Below are positions 44,857-53,618 of a DNA stretch of 64,000 nt, piece after piece. Where the stretch lies: the NCBI RefSeq assembly GCF_014698795.1, contig NZ_JACJTR010000030.1:29320-93319 (forward strand), read 5' to 3'. The translations under genes were made by a program, and so were the position numbers. Source of the stretch: Nostoc sp. FACHB-892 (lineage in GTDB: Bacteria; Cyanobacteriota; Cyanobacteriia; Cyanobacteriales; Nostocaceae). Each line of letters opens with the position of its first letter. The stretch's first letter is position 1. Below the pieces are notes generated by a model. That model was not told the origin of the DNA. It did not search any database and saw only the letters and a program-made list of their open reading frames with translations.

Positions 44857-45318
44857 TTAATAACGGGATTTTTTAGTTTTTAACTTTTGCTTTTTACGCC
44901 GACGTTCGCTAGCTACAACTGCTTGTTCTACCGGATAACCGACTAAAGGGATTACCTGATATTTGCGCTCTTCTTCTAATTTTTTGAGTTCAGTGTAATC
45001 AACCCAGTGAATACAATCAACTGGACAAGTGTCAATTGCTTCTTGGATAATTTCCTCAGCATCCCCATCTTGGCGAACCACGCGCGATCGCCCGTAATCT
45101 GGTTCAATATAAAAAGTGTTACGCGCAACATGAGCGCAATGCTTGCAACCAATACAGGTGATTTCATCAACATAAACACCATTTTGGCGCAGCAAACCAC
45201 CCAATTCCGGTTCTAAACCAGAACGTTCTGGGGCATCGCGTAAAAAACCCCCTAATTCTGGTTCCAAACCGGACCGATTGTCAACTTGTTCTTCCGGCGA
45301 CGGCAGAAAGTCAGCCAT
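44857..45318 (-). CDS. Ycf35-associated [4Fe-4S] ferredoxin with duplicated N-terminal peptide
   Basis: A 153-aa ferredoxin. Cluster ligands are Cys55, Cys58 and Cys61 (CIGCKHC) and Cys98 (TCPVDC); the usual fourth cysteine of the first motif is absent (Ala65), so one [4Fe-4S] cluster is expected. N-terminal to the fold, the peptide RSGLEPELGGFLR (residues 15-27) is repeated as RSGLEPELGGLLR (32-44). The C-terminus is basic (RRRKKQKLKTKKSRY). It is third in an operon behind DUF2997 and ycf35, starting on the base after or overlapping the ycf35 end (45318). Electron-transfer partner unknown. Confidence 0.9.
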   Translation of the reverse strand: MADFLPSPEEQVDNRSGLEPELGGFLRDAPERSGLEPELGGLLRQNGVYVDEITCIGCKHCAHVARNTFYIEPDYGRSRVVRQDGDAEEIIQEAIDTCPVDCIHWVDYTELKKLEEERKYQVIPLVGYPVEQAVVASERRRKKQKLKTKKSRY

Positions 45319-45704
45319 TACGCACTCCAGCGCTGTACTACCAGGCGAATTGAACCATCTTCATTCTTTTGTTGTTCAGAGACTTGAAAACCAACACGAG
45401 CGGTTTCTTTGACAACTGTTTGATAAGCATAGCGCTGTGTTACTTGGCGCAAAAATCCATCTACAGACAAATCTTGTTGCCAATATTGCAAGTCAGCCAC
45501 CAATTCATATTCCTTGCCATTCCATCTAAAGCCGATGTCGTAGCCATTTTCCTGCTCAATACTAACTTCCGCAGGATGGGTTTGACCGCGATAGCCACGA
45601 ACTTCGCGTGGACCGGGTTTCCAGTCTACGCCCAATTCAGTCAAAGCATCTTTCAAAGAATCAAGGTTACGGATTTGAGTCTTAATTTGGCTAAAGTGTG
45701 ACAT
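45318..45704 (-). CDS. ycf35: DUF1257 / Ycf35 family protein
   Basis: A 128-aa protein of the Ycf35 family, conserved in cyanobacteria and algal plastid genomes. Key parts: SHFSQIKTQIRNLDSLKDALTELGVDWKPG, EVRGYRGQTHPAEVSIEQENGYDIGFRWNGKEYELVADLQYW, FLRQVTQRYAYQTVVKETARVGFQVSEQ. Function unproven. It lies between DUF2997 and ferredoxin genes on the same strand, the conserved arrangement, and shares one base with the ferredoxin gene. Confidence 0.9.
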   Translation of the reverse strand: MSHFSQIKTQIRNLDSLKDALTELGVDWKPGPREVRGYRGQTHPAEVSIEQENGYDIGFRWNGKEYELVADLQYWQQDLSVDGFLRQVTQRYAYQTVVKETARVGFQVSEQQKNEDGSIRLVVQRWSA

Positions 45705-45743
45705 GGTGGTTGTGAATTAATAACACTAAACTACTGTGAAAAC

Positions 45744-45953
45744 TTACCAATCGCTGTAAGTGGTGTGTGTATTCGCCACATTAGATTGCTGCACCTTGGC
45801 GGCGAAATATTCTGAGGTTGGCTCATGATTAAGTACTTGCCCCAGCTGCGCCTCTATTGCTGCTGTAACTTCAGCACACGAAGCACCCACAATGCCAGTG
45901 ACTTTTTCTTGTACCCGACCGTCTGGATAGATTATGAACTCTAATGTCTCCAT
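45744..45953 (-). CDS. DUF2997 family small protein
   Basis: A 69-aa protein: METLEFIIYPDGRVQEKVTGIVGASCAEVTAAIEAQLGQVL. The pattern (short beta hairpin with YPDGRV, then G-x-x-G-x-x-C and a helix) is typical of DUF2997. Its conserved cysteine (about residue 26) may be functional. I use ATG at 45953; a TTG at 45965 would add four residues. First gene of the ycf35-ferredoxin operon. Confidence 0.85.
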   Translation of the reverse strand: METLEFIIYPDGRVQEKVTGIVGASCAEVTAAIEAQLGQVLNHEPTSEYFAAKVQQSNVANTHTTYSDW

Positions 45954-46552
45954 GCTCTTGGCCAACCACGATAAGTACCCTTAAAATTCTACTGCCTTAG
46001 CAGAAGGCTATATATATAGCCGTAGGAACATTTTCACTTAGATACAAATTTGCCATTTGTTAACTAATGTTCCATCTATCAACATATATATCTCAGAATC
46101 TTTACAAAACTTATTAATATTATAAGCAAGCACATCAGTATTTAGTTAGTTTCTCTTAACCTCATCAATTAGTCAAGGTAACAACTGAGTTTGCCAAGTA
46201 AACTGCAAAAGCCCTAAAAATAAGCATTAGAGAGAATACAGCCAGCAAGAGAATTTACAAAAATATAAAATTTATTGAAAAACTTTATCATTATTATAGT
46301 TACTCTGTTGTCTCAACGTTATTCGGGAATGTAACTAGAGGGGTATTTTTAATTGAAGGGTGCATCATCCAGCGACGTAACACCATAAGTCGGCAACGGC
46401 TAACATCCTCTAAATCAAGGCAGAGACTATCAATCCATCCGATGCTTAGGTTTCTTAAACGCAAGCGCAAGCATCGGACAGAGTTGATATTTTTTGTTAC
46501 TTGTGCATTACTTTTACAAAAGCTCAGTAGTTATTTTCCCTAACTATTCAGC
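45954..46552. other. Intergenic region upstream of DUF2997
   Basis: AT-rich. CCGATGCTT (46439-46447) pairs with AAGCATCGG (46469-46477), close to the 3' end of the GHKL gene; there is no U-run on either strand. No gene is seen. It holds the promoter of the ycf35 operon. Confidence 0.5.
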
Positions 46553-48355
46553 CTAGATGACATCCTTAACCTTACCCATTAAGGAATCGGTGAATTTGCC
46601 CCAGTCACTTCTCAAGTCTGAAAAATGCTGACGGGGATTTTCATCCATTGACTCAGCCTTGCCATAAGCAATGATGAGTAGCGTCAAGGCTTCAATTGAA
46701 CGTCTAGCTGCCTTTACAGCTTCATCACTAGATATACTTTCAGGAAGTGCAGTTGCAATACTGCGAAGCGGTTCCCACATCTCCCGATAGAATCGATGTC
46801 GTGTATTAATCCGAATGATAACTTGACCATCAATGTGCTGAGTATCAATTAATAAATTACCAGGAAAGTCAACAGACTCCACGATAAATGGCAAATCCTT
46901 GATAGACTCGCAATATTGCTGTCGTTCTTCTTGCTTCTCTTCATCGTTGCCTGGTAAAGCATCTCTAGCCAGATCCTCAATAATTCTTTCCTTTTGGTTT
47001 GAGTCTACTGTAACCTTTACACGGCTTTTAGGCATTGTCCGATTTGCTTCTTTGGCAGCCTCAAGTAGAGGGTAATGTTCACCCTGATGATCATTCGACT
47101 TTCGTGAAACTTCACCCCATACTTCATTAATACAGTTGAGTGCTTCTGGAATATACTTAGAAAAAAGGTCACGAAGCTGCCCTTTTAAGTCATCGTATGG
47201 CTCTACGCCTCTCTTGACATTTCTAACTCCAAAGTAGGCATCAAGCTCCGGCTGAAATGAAATTTCAATGCCAATAAATCGGTGAGAGGAAGCAACTCTT
47301 TCACCGAAGATTCTAGGTAATGTAGTATAGTTAATCTCGCGGTTCAAGCGAATAAAACTAATTGCTCCCATATTCTCTTCAAGACGTAAATTCTTAGTAA
47401 GCTCATCTTTCTTATTTGTTGCGTATTTTTTACGAATTACTTCGCTAGGGTAAACTGTAATTGTGAGCTTGCAAGAAGACTGTCCAATATTAATAACTTC
47501 TCTTGCAATTCTTTTGGCAGGAAAATGTGTTTTAGTTACATCAGGTAGTGGAAACTCCGGCTTTATACCAGTTTTCTCAAAAGATTTCCTCAGTGGAGAA
47601 TAGTATTTGACAAGAAATTGATCACCCCATGTACCCTCCATAAGCATTAGAGGATCGTGGGGCAACAAATTTGTGCCATCGACACAAATTTTAATCCCAT
47701 CATCTAAAAAGTAACGAAACATACGGGACAACTCATGGGTGATTTCAGCTTTTAGTGCCCTTGCATCAGGAGCTTTTTTTCCTTCTTCTAAACGCTCTAC
47801 TTTAGACCAAAGTACAATTGTTCCACTATCTTGGGGAATAAATGACACAATATGCTTTGGTAATGGTTCAGTATCGGGGGGAGCAATGCCAACAGTTTCA
47901 CCTTTCTTTTCCTCTTGTAACGCTTCTTCGAGGTCAAAATGGACATGATACCAAGGTTCATCTTTACTCGTGCGGCTCCAAACATCAATGCGCTGACCGT
48001 AATTAAGTGCCGCAAGTTTTGCTCCTACGCCATACTTACCAATTGTGTCAGTTTGCATATAGCGAGTGGAAAAACCTAATTGGAGATAGCGTTGTAAGAT
48101 GTCAAGTTCCATCCCATCACCATCATCAATCATAGTAATGCGGTGAATATGTCTCTTCCCAGACCTAGACTGAGACTCTTCAAAGTGTAATGTAATATTG
48201 TTTGCATTAGCTTCTAAGCTATTGTCAATGACCTCACCAAGAGCAGCAGGTAAACTATAGCCAGAGTCGCGTAGAGACTGTAAGGCGTGTCCTGTTAGGA
48301 CAATGGGGATTTTTTCACCCGATACTAATTTAGTAGAAGTTGCTTGGCTAACCAT
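46553..48355 (-). CDS. MORC/GHKL-type ATPase (HATPase_c_3)
   Basis: A 600-aa protein with an N-terminal GHKL ATPase. N-box ALGEVIDNSLEANANNI (about residues 37-53, catalytic Glu and Mg-binding Asn), G1 box DDGDGMELDIL (about 77) and G2 box IGKYGVGAKLAAL (about 104) are intact. A second, transducer-like domain follows (about 230-400: YPSEVIRKK, ISFIRLNREINY, IGIEISFQPELDAYFGVRNVKRGVE), as in MORC and MutL/Hsp90-like clamps. The C-terminal 180 residues (PFIVESVDFPGNLLIDT, VIIRINTRHRFYREMWEPL, ARRSIEALTLLIIAYGKAE) are not a nuclease. Prokaryotic MORC-type ATPases often sit in restriction or phage-conflict islands. Here the only partner is a small HTH gene 105 bases upstream on the same strand. 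Confidence 0.85.
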   Translation of the reverse strand: MVSQATSTKLVSGEKIPIVLTGHALQSLRDSGYSLPAALGEVIDNSLEANANNITLHFEESQSRSGKRHIHRITMIDDGDGMELDILQRYLQLGFSTRYMQTDTIGKYGVGAKLAALNYGQRIDVWSRTSKDEPWYHVHFDLEEALQEEKKGETVGIAPPDTEPLPKHIVSFIPQDSGTIVLWSKVERLEEGKKAPDARALKAEITHELSRMFRYFLDDGIKICVDGTNLLPHDPLMLMEGTWGDQFLVKYYSPLRKSFEKTGIKPEFPLPDVTKTHFPAKRIAREVINIGQSSCKLTITVYPSEVIRKKYATNKKDELTKNLRLEENMGAISFIRLNREINYTTLPRIFGERVASSHRFIGIEISFQPELDAYFGVRNVKRGVEPYDDLKGQLRDLFSKYIPEALNCINEVWGEVSRKSNDHQGEHYPLLEAAKEANRTMPKSRVKVTVDSNQKERIIEDLARDALPGNDEEKQEERQQYCESIKDLPFIVESVDFPGNLLIDTQHIDGQVIIRINTRHRFYREMWEPLRSIATALPESISSDEAVKAARRSIEALTLLIIAYGKAESMDENPRQHFSDLRSDWGKFTDSLMGKVKDVI

Positions 48356-48460
48356 AGGTTTGTCGTGATTTACTGAAAGTAATTAAGCAATAGTTTTCGT
48401 CACAGCCGAAGGCAAAACGTTTAAACAGAAAGGTTTGAGGGGAAATACTACTGTGAGAGA

Positions 48461-49006
48461 TTATGCAAAACCCTGAGAGTTTAGGTATATCTTCACAATT
48501 CGGCGTACTTTTTGACGTAACCTGTTAGCAGTGCGTTGTGAAACACCACAGGCTAATGCTGTAGCAGCAACACCCTTGTCGTTGATCATGTCATCAAAGC
48601 ATTGGCTCATATTCTTACCCGATGCAGCAATTACTGCTCGTAGTTTTGACTCTAAATCGAAAGAAGCAGAATCTTGTGCTTCTTCAAAGCAAGCAGGAGT
48701 GAGCAAAGCTACCTTCTTACATAGCTGACGCTGCCTAACTTTTGTTCGTTGAAGGGTGAACCTTGCATTCCTTATGATGTCGTAGCGAAAAAATTTTAAG
48801 TTTTCTTCCTGGCTTTTAGAATTAATCGCGAGCGAAACTGCGTGTTCAACAATCTCCGCTTCAGGTGAACCTGGGTTTAGCATTTTAAGGCGCTGCTGCA
48901 TTTCAAGAACAGCACACCAGCGCGTGTTGAGCGCTCTTATCATAGTAATTTTATCCTTTTCGTACTCTGCCGCCTCTATACCGAGTGCAGCTTTGTCTGT
49001 ATTCAT
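48461..49006 (-). CDS. Sigma-factor-like helix-turn-helix protein
   Basis: About 181 aa, mainly helical and basic. The C-terminal 35 residues (GVAATALACGVSQRTANRLRQKVRRIVKIYL) fit a sigma region 4 or transposon-type HTH. The segment FFRYDIIRNARFTLQRTKVRQRQL in the middle recalls sigma region 2, with an acidic linker between (FEEAQDSASFDLESKL), so the whole is reminiscent of a diverged ECF sigma factor. The family is not recognised. ATG 49006 was chosen; GTG at 49018 is equally open. It lies just upstream of the GHKL ATPase gene, same strand, and probably regulates or works with it. Confidence 0.6.
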   Translation of the reverse strand: MNTDKAALGIEAAEYEKDKITMIRALNTRWCAVLEMQQRLKMLNPGSPEAEIVEHAVSLAINSKSQEENLKFFRYDIIRNARFTLQRTKVRQRQLCKKVALLTPACFEEAQDSASFDLESKLRAVIAASGKNMSQCFDDMINDKGVAATALACGVSQRTANRLRQKVRRIVKIYLNSQGFA

Positions 49007-49027
49007 CTTATACGGCACTGGAATATA

Positions 49028-49038
49028 GCACTATGTGC
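49028..49038. promoter_or_regulatory. Possible operator: GCAC-TAT-GTGC
   Basis: An 11-base dyad 22-32 bases upstream of the HTH gene start. An HTH protein often binds such a dyad at its own promoter. Short enough to be chance. Confidence 0.25.
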
Positions 49039-49177
49039 CAAAAAGCCAAAGAACCCAGGATAATGAATCATAATTAACCTCTATAGCTTTGAGCTATCAG
49101 CCATCAGCCACCAGTTATAAGCCGGAAGCTGAGATGTTGAATGCTAAAGGCTTGTGATTCAACTTAACCAATTAACT

Positions 49178-50200
49178 ATGAGTTCCGAAAAAGTCAAAAA
49201 TTCTCTAAATATTTCGTCAGCGATACGCATAGGAGTACTAGGTTTCGGCGGACTCGGACAAGCCGCCGCCAAGGTACTTGCTGCTAAACAGGAAATGATT
49301 TTAGTCGCAGCAGCAGATCAAAAAGGTTACGCTTACGCTGCTGAAGGTTTAAATACTCAAGAATGCATTGCAACCTATCAGTCCCAAGGTTCGGTAGGTT
49401 ATTTAGAGCCAGTTGGTACGTTAACAACTCAAAGTATTCAGGATGTAATTGAAATAGCTCAACCTGTGGATGGGTATTTTCTGGCTTTACCCAACCTACC
49501 AAATGATTTTATCCCCTCTGTAGCCAAAGAGTTTATTAAATCTGGTTGGCGTGGGGTGCTAGTAGATGCAATTAAGCGCACCACTGCTGTAGAACAACTA
49601 CTGGCGATGAAAGAAGAACTGCAAGCCGCCGGGATTACCTACATGACAGGCTGTGGTGCTACACCCGGATTGTTAACAGCCGCCGCCGCATTAGCAGCCC
49701 AAAGCTACGCGGAAATTCATCAAGTTGAAATTACCTTTGGGGTGGGAATTGCTAATTGGGAAGCTTACCGCGCTACGGTTCGGGAAGACATTGGTCATAT
49801 GCCTGGTTACACAGTTGAAACTGCTAGGGCGATGACTGATGCAGAGGTCGAAGCACTACTAGATAAAACTAATGGCGTGCTTACCTTGAAGAATATGGAA
49901 CACGCTGATGATGTGATGCTAGAGGTAGCAGGAATTTGCGATCGCGATCGCGTTACTGTTGGTGGTGTAGTCGATACTCGTAATCCTAAAAAGCCCCTCA
50001 GCACCAACGTTAAGGTAACAGGACGCACCTTTGAAGGCAAGATTTCCACCCATACCTTTACTCTGGGAGATGAAACCAGTATGGCAGCCAATGTCTGCGG
50101 CCCTGCCTTCGGCTATCTCAAAGCTGGTAGACAATTGCACCAACGTGGCATCTATGGAATATTCACTGCTGCCGAAATTATGCCGCAATTTGTTAGGTAA
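49178..50200 (+). CDS. Saccharopine dehydrogenase-like oxidoreductase
   Basis: A 340-aa dehydrogenase with an N-terminal Rossmann motif (IRIGVLGFGGLGQAAAKVLA, residues about 17-36) and AADQKGYAYAAEGL after the second strand. The mid-part reads FLALPNLPNDF, GVLVDAIKRTTAVEQL and ITYMTGCGATPGLLTAAAALAAQSYAEIHQVEITFGVGIANWEAYRATVREDIGH. This is the cyanobacterial group annotated saccharopine dehydrogenase-like; the true substrate is not established, and a polyamine-pathway enzyme is another possibility. Two HIP1 sites overlap within it (49938-49951). I use ATG 49178; GTG 49154 adds eight residues. Confidence 0.8.
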   Translation: MSSEKVKNSLNISSAIRIGVLGFGGLGQAAAKVLAAKQEMILVAAADQKGYAYAAEGLNTQECIATYQSQGSVGYLEPVGTLTTQSIQDVIEIAQPVDGYFLALPNLPNDFIPSVAKEFIKSGWRGVLVDAIKRTTAVEQLLAMKEELQAAGITYMTGCGATPGLLTAAAALAAQSYAEIHQVEITFGVGIANWEAYRATVREDIGHMPGYTVETARAMTDAEVEALLDKTNGVLTLKNMEHADDVMLEVAGICDRDRVTVGGVVDTRNPKKPLSTNVKVTGRTFEGKISTHTFTLGDETSMAANVCGPAFGYLKAGRQLHQRGIYGIFTAAEIMPQFVR

Positions 50201-50208
50201 TAGTTAAA

Positions 50209-50265
50209 ACTTAGGAGTTAAGAGTTAAGAGTTAGGAGTTAGAAGTTAGGAGTTAGGAGTTAAAA
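50209..50265. repeat. GAGTTAG/GAGTTAA heptamer repeat
   Basis: At least six units of AGGAGTTA / AGAGTTAA type follow nine bases after the dehydrogenase stop codon. A complementary TTAACTCC arm occurs at about 50320-50375, so a long-range hairpin is possible. Confidence 0.75.
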
Positions 50266-50375
50266 ACTGAAATTTGAGACTTAACAATCTCTGGCTTTGT
50301 GCAAAATTTGCAATTTAAAACTTTTAACTCCTCACTTTCAACTTATCTAATTCTCCTTATTAACTCCTAATCTTT

Positions 50376-50936
50376 TTAAGCTGGAGGAATTTCTGGAGAG
50401 AAAATATTTGTGAAATTTTCCTCAATTAGTGAATCTGATGTTTGCATAATAAATGGAAGTTCGGCTCCTATGAGTCCTCGTTGGATGCGTTCTAAAGTAT
50501 CACTAAAAACAACAAACAGAGGATATATAGTATTAGCTCCCTCACTCAAAATATGGCTGTGGCGTAGAGGCATTAACCACTCATAATCATTGTCCAAGAA
50601 AACTTGGGTTTGTCGCCAACGTCCTAACAAATCAGAAAAATCTTCGTTTGCACGGTGAATAAAGACTAAAATTTCTGCTCCAGTTTTGATTTTCCACTCT
50701 GGATCGCACATCAAAATTGCTACATCACAGGGTAAGCAAATCGTTTGTGGGGCTGTTGTAGCAGTATTGCGAAGCCGGACAATTGGCAAAGGAATAGTAA
50801 TGACGCTTTCATCAGGACGGCGCAGACTGGGAATCATCTCCAAGTATGGCCGATATTGCTTTAGTAAGGCGATCGCAGCTAGATGATTGCTGTACTCTGC
50901 CAAACTCGCTTCATAGTGAGATTTTTGCACAGTCAT
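50376..50936 (-). CDS. Hypothetical protein
   Basis: 186 aa, soluble, no signal peptide. Parts such as IPSLRRPDESVITIPLPIVRLRN, CLPCDVAILMCDPEWKIKTGAEILVFIHRANEDFSDLLGRWRQTQVFLD and YPLFVVFSDTLERIQRGLIGAELPF suggest a compact alpha/beta domain. I do not recognise the family. It is upstream of the pilBTC operon in the same direction but separated by more than 100 bases of repeats from pilC, so co-function is unproven. Confidence 0.75.
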   Translation of the reverse strand: MTVQKSHYEASLAEYSNHLAAIALLKQYRPYLEMIPSLRRPDESVITIPLPIVRLRNTATTAPQTICLPCDVAILMCDPEWKIKTGAEILVFIHRANEDFSDLLGRWRQTQVFLDNDYEWLMPLRHSHILSEGANTIYPLFVVFSDTLERIQRGLIGAELPFIMQTSDSLIEENFTNIFSPEIPPA

Positions 50937-51049
50937 AGTTTAGAAAATAGTTAGGAGTGAGGAGTTAGAAATAAAATTAGGTAGCTAGGAATTAATCATG
51001 AAGATGAGAAATAAAGAGTTTAAACTCCTACCTCCTAACTTTTAATCCC

Positions 51050-52273
51050 CTATCCCAATGTTTCAAATACCTTAAACATAGGCAGATACATTGCTAACAA
51101 AATGGTTCCAACCATTCCGCCTAGAACTACAATCATAACTGGTTCCAAAATACTAGTCATTGCTTTTACTGCCTGCTCGACTTCATCTTCATAGAAATCA
51201 GCAACTTTCATCAACATTGCATCTAATTCTCCAGTTTCTTCTCCAATACTAATCATTTGAATTGCCATAGCCGGAAAAACGCTATCTTTTTGTAAAGCAA
51301 TGCTAATCATACCTCCTTGTTGAATCTCCATCCGGGCTGCGTCTATAGCATTGGCAATTACTTGATTTCCTGATGTATCTCGGACAATTTCTAAGCAAGT
51401 TAAAATTGGCACGCCTGAACGAGTTAAAGAACCAAAAGTCCGGCTAAAGCGGGCAACCGAAGATTTTTGAATTAAGTCACCAAACAATGGCAGCTTAAGG
51501 GAAAGACGATCAAGTGTTATGCGACCAATAGGAGTTTTAGCGTATTGTGTATAAGCAATTCTCAATCCTACAAGAATAGCAATAAGCAGGAAAACCTTCT
51601 GACTTCTCAGAAATTGACTAACATCCATGAGGAATTGCGTTAGAGGCGGTAATTCAGTTCCGATTTCTGTAAAAATATTAGCAAAAATAGGAATCAGGAA
51701 AATGGTCATACCGAGAAAGATAGCAACTGCTATAAAACCTACAACAGTTGGATAAGACAATGCTGATTTAATTTGGTTTTGTAAGCGGGCAACATCTTCT
51801 AACAACTTGGCTAAACGATTCAATACTTCGTCTAGAACACCACCAACTTCGCCAGCTTGAATCATACTCACATATAATCCATCAAAGCAGTCAGGATGCT
51901 TCCGCATTGACTCTGAAAGATTCATTCCGCTTTGAACATCACCACTAATCTCCACAAGAGCTTGTTTCAGTTTAGGATTACTACACTGTTCGGAAAGTAC
52001 CCCTAAACTTCTAACGATCGCAACTCCCGCATTCATCAAAACGGCAAATTGACGGGAAAAAACGGCTTTGTCTTTCACAGAAACCTTAACTAAGGAAGTC
52101 TGGAATTTTTTGAAGTCAAAATTTGTCTGAAATCCTTGAAATTGTTTGAGTTCTTGGACTACAAAACCTTGATCTCTGAGATTAGTACGAGCTTGTACTA
52201 AAGATTCAGCAGTAATTTTTTCCGTTCGAGATTTTCCTTGAGAATCCCGAACACGAGCAACGTAGGTTGGCAT
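51050..52273 (-). CDS. pilC: Type IV pilus inner membrane platform protein PilC
   Basis: The GspF-family platform protein that couples PilB/PilT motion to pilin assembly. The 407-aa protein has two GspF repeats: VKDKAVFSRQFAVLMNAGVAIVRSLGVLSEQ with GEVGGVLDEVLNRLAKLLED, and SSVARFSRTFGSLTRSGVPILTCLEIVRD with GEETGELDAMLMKVADFYEDEVEQAV. Three membrane helices are seen (VGFIAVAIFLGMTIFLIPIFA, VFLLIAILVGLRIAY, PVMIVVLGGMVGTILLAMYLPMF). Third gene of pilB-pilT-pilC, 74 bases after pilT. Confidence 0.96.
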   Translation of the reverse strand: MPTYVARVRDSQGKSRTEKITAESLVQARTNLRDQGFVVQELKQFQGFQTNFDFKKFQTSLVKVSVKDKAVFSRQFAVLMNAGVAIVRSLGVLSEQCSNPKLKQALVEISGDVQSGMNLSESMRKHPDCFDGLYVSMIQAGEVGGVLDEVLNRLAKLLEDVARLQNQIKSALSYPTVVGFIAVAIFLGMTIFLIPIFANIFTEIGTELPPLTQFLMDVSQFLRSQKVFLLIAILVGLRIAYTQYAKTPIGRITLDRLSLKLPLFGDLIQKSSVARFSRTFGSLTRSGVPILTCLEIVRDTSGNQVIANAIDAARMEIQQGGMISIALQKDSVFPAMAIQMISIGEETGELDAMLMKVADFYEDEVEQAVKAMTSILEPVMIVVLGGMVGTILLAMYLPMFKVFETLG

Positions 52274-52347
52274 AAATCAATTCAAAATTAAAAATTCAAA
52301 TTCAAAATAGTCAAGGGTTTTTCATGCCCCTCATCTTTCCAGTTCCT

Positions 52348-53478
52348 TTAATGGGCTTTGGCAGCAGCGCCGGGTTTCGCACCTGCGGCAGCTCCTTGCG
52401 GTGTAGAACTACCAATGAGACGTTGAATTTCATCTGGCTTAGAAGTCTTAGACATCGCAGCTTCAAAGGAGATAGTTCCTGCTTTGTAAAAATCGGCTAA
52501 AACTTTCTCCAGAGTTTGCATCCCCAATTTGCCGCCAGTTTGAATAGCTGAGTAAATTTGAGATGTTTTGCCTTCTCGAATCAAGTTAGAAATAGCAGGA
52601 GTGACAATCAGAATTTCTTGAGCCATCACCCGACCATATTCACCGGGTTTAGGGTTTTTCTTGGATACCAAAGTTTGGCTAAATACTCCCACTAATGAGT
52701 TAGATAACTGCACCCGCACTTGGGTTTGTCTTTCGTGGGGGAAAACATCAATAATCCGGTCAACTGTCTGGGCGGCGGAACTAGTGTGGAGAGTGCCAAA
52801 TACCAAGTGTCCTGTTTCTGCTGCGGAAATCGCCAAAGAAATCGTTTCTAAATCGCGCATTTCTCCCACCAGAATAATATCTGGATCTTCCCGCAAAGCT
52901 GCTTTTAAAGCATTAGCAAAGCTCTTAGTATCTTCACCCAGTTGTCGTTGGTGAACCAAGCTTTTAATTGGTTCATAGACAAATTCAATTGGGTCTTCCA
53001 CTGTTAAAATATGCTCTGCCTTGGTGCGGTTAATCAAGTCGATCATCGCCGCTAAGGTAGTTGTCTTCCCGGAACCTGTAGGGCCTGTCACTAGAATTAG
53101 CCCTCTGGGTTTATCGCACATTTCTCGCACTATATCTGGCAGGCCTAATTTTTCAAAGTTAGGAATTTTAGAACTTAATGCCCGTAAGCAAGCAGCATAA
53201 GCACCACGTTCTTTATAGACATTGACCCGGAAGCGAGCTAAACCCTTAACACCATAAGAACAATCCAACTCCCAGGTTTGCTCTAAGGTTTTGCGCTGGG
53301 TGTTGTTGAGCATACTAAAAATCAGCCTTTGACATTGATCAGCTGTCAATACATGCTCACCTATGGGGGTGAGTTTGCCACTGATGCGGAAGTAGGGAGG
53401 CAAACCTGCGGATAAGTGCAGATCGGAGCCACCCATTTCAATCAACTGCTCCATCAAATCTTCAATCATCATTTCCAT
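52348..53478 (-). CDS. pilT: Pilus retraction ATPase PilT
   Basis: Hexameric ATPase that depolymerises type IV pili for twitching or gliding motility. The 376-aa protein shows Walker A VTGPTGSGKTTTLAAMID, ASP box VEDPIEFVY, Walker B DPDIILVGEMRD, His box ETGHLVFGTLHTSSAAQTVDRIIDVFP and the retraction motif near KTSQIYSAIQTGGKLGMQTLE. The C-terminal tail is low-complexity (GSSTPQGAAAGAKPGAAAKAH). Between pilB and pilC. Confidence 0.97.
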   Translation of the reverse strand: MEMMIEDLMEQLIEMGGSDLHLSAGLPPYFRISGKLTPIGEHVLTADQCQRLIFSMLNNTQRKTLEQTWELDCSYGVKGLARFRVNVYKERGAYAACLRALSSKIPNFEKLGLPDIVREMCDKPRGLILVTGPTGSGKTTTLAAMIDLINRTKAEHILTVEDPIEFVYEPIKSLVHQRQLGEDTKSFANALKAALREDPDIILVGEMRDLETISLAISAAETGHLVFGTLHTSSAAQTVDRIIDVFPHERQTQVRVQLSNSLVGVFSQTLVSKKNPKPGEYGRVMAQEILIVTPAISNLIREGKTSQIYSAIQTGGKLGMQTLEKVLADFYKAGTISFEAAMSKTSKPDEIQRLIGSSTPQGAAAGAKPGAAAKAH

Positions 53479-53582
53479 AGTTCTGCTCCTTTTAATGCTT
53501 GTTATTTGTTATTTGTCCTACCCTGCGGGAAGCCGCAAAAGCGTCTATGTTATTTGTCAGTTGTCTAAAGTTATTAAGCATT

Positions 53583-53617
53583 CACCAATGACCAATGACT
53601 AATGACCAATGACTAAT
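53583..53617. repeat. TGACCAA/TGACTAA heptamer repeat at the pilB 3' end
   Basis: CCAATGACCAATGACTAATGACCAATGACTAAT abuts the pilB stop codon (complement of 53619-53621). It is the same unit as at 21438 and 29234. Confidence 0.75.
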
Positions 53618-53618
53618 C

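Noticed and set aside
46439..46477. Terminator after the GHKL ATPase gene (CCGATGCTT / AAGCATCGG)
   Set aside because: The stem is perfect, but the loop is long (21 bases) and no T-run follows on either strand.
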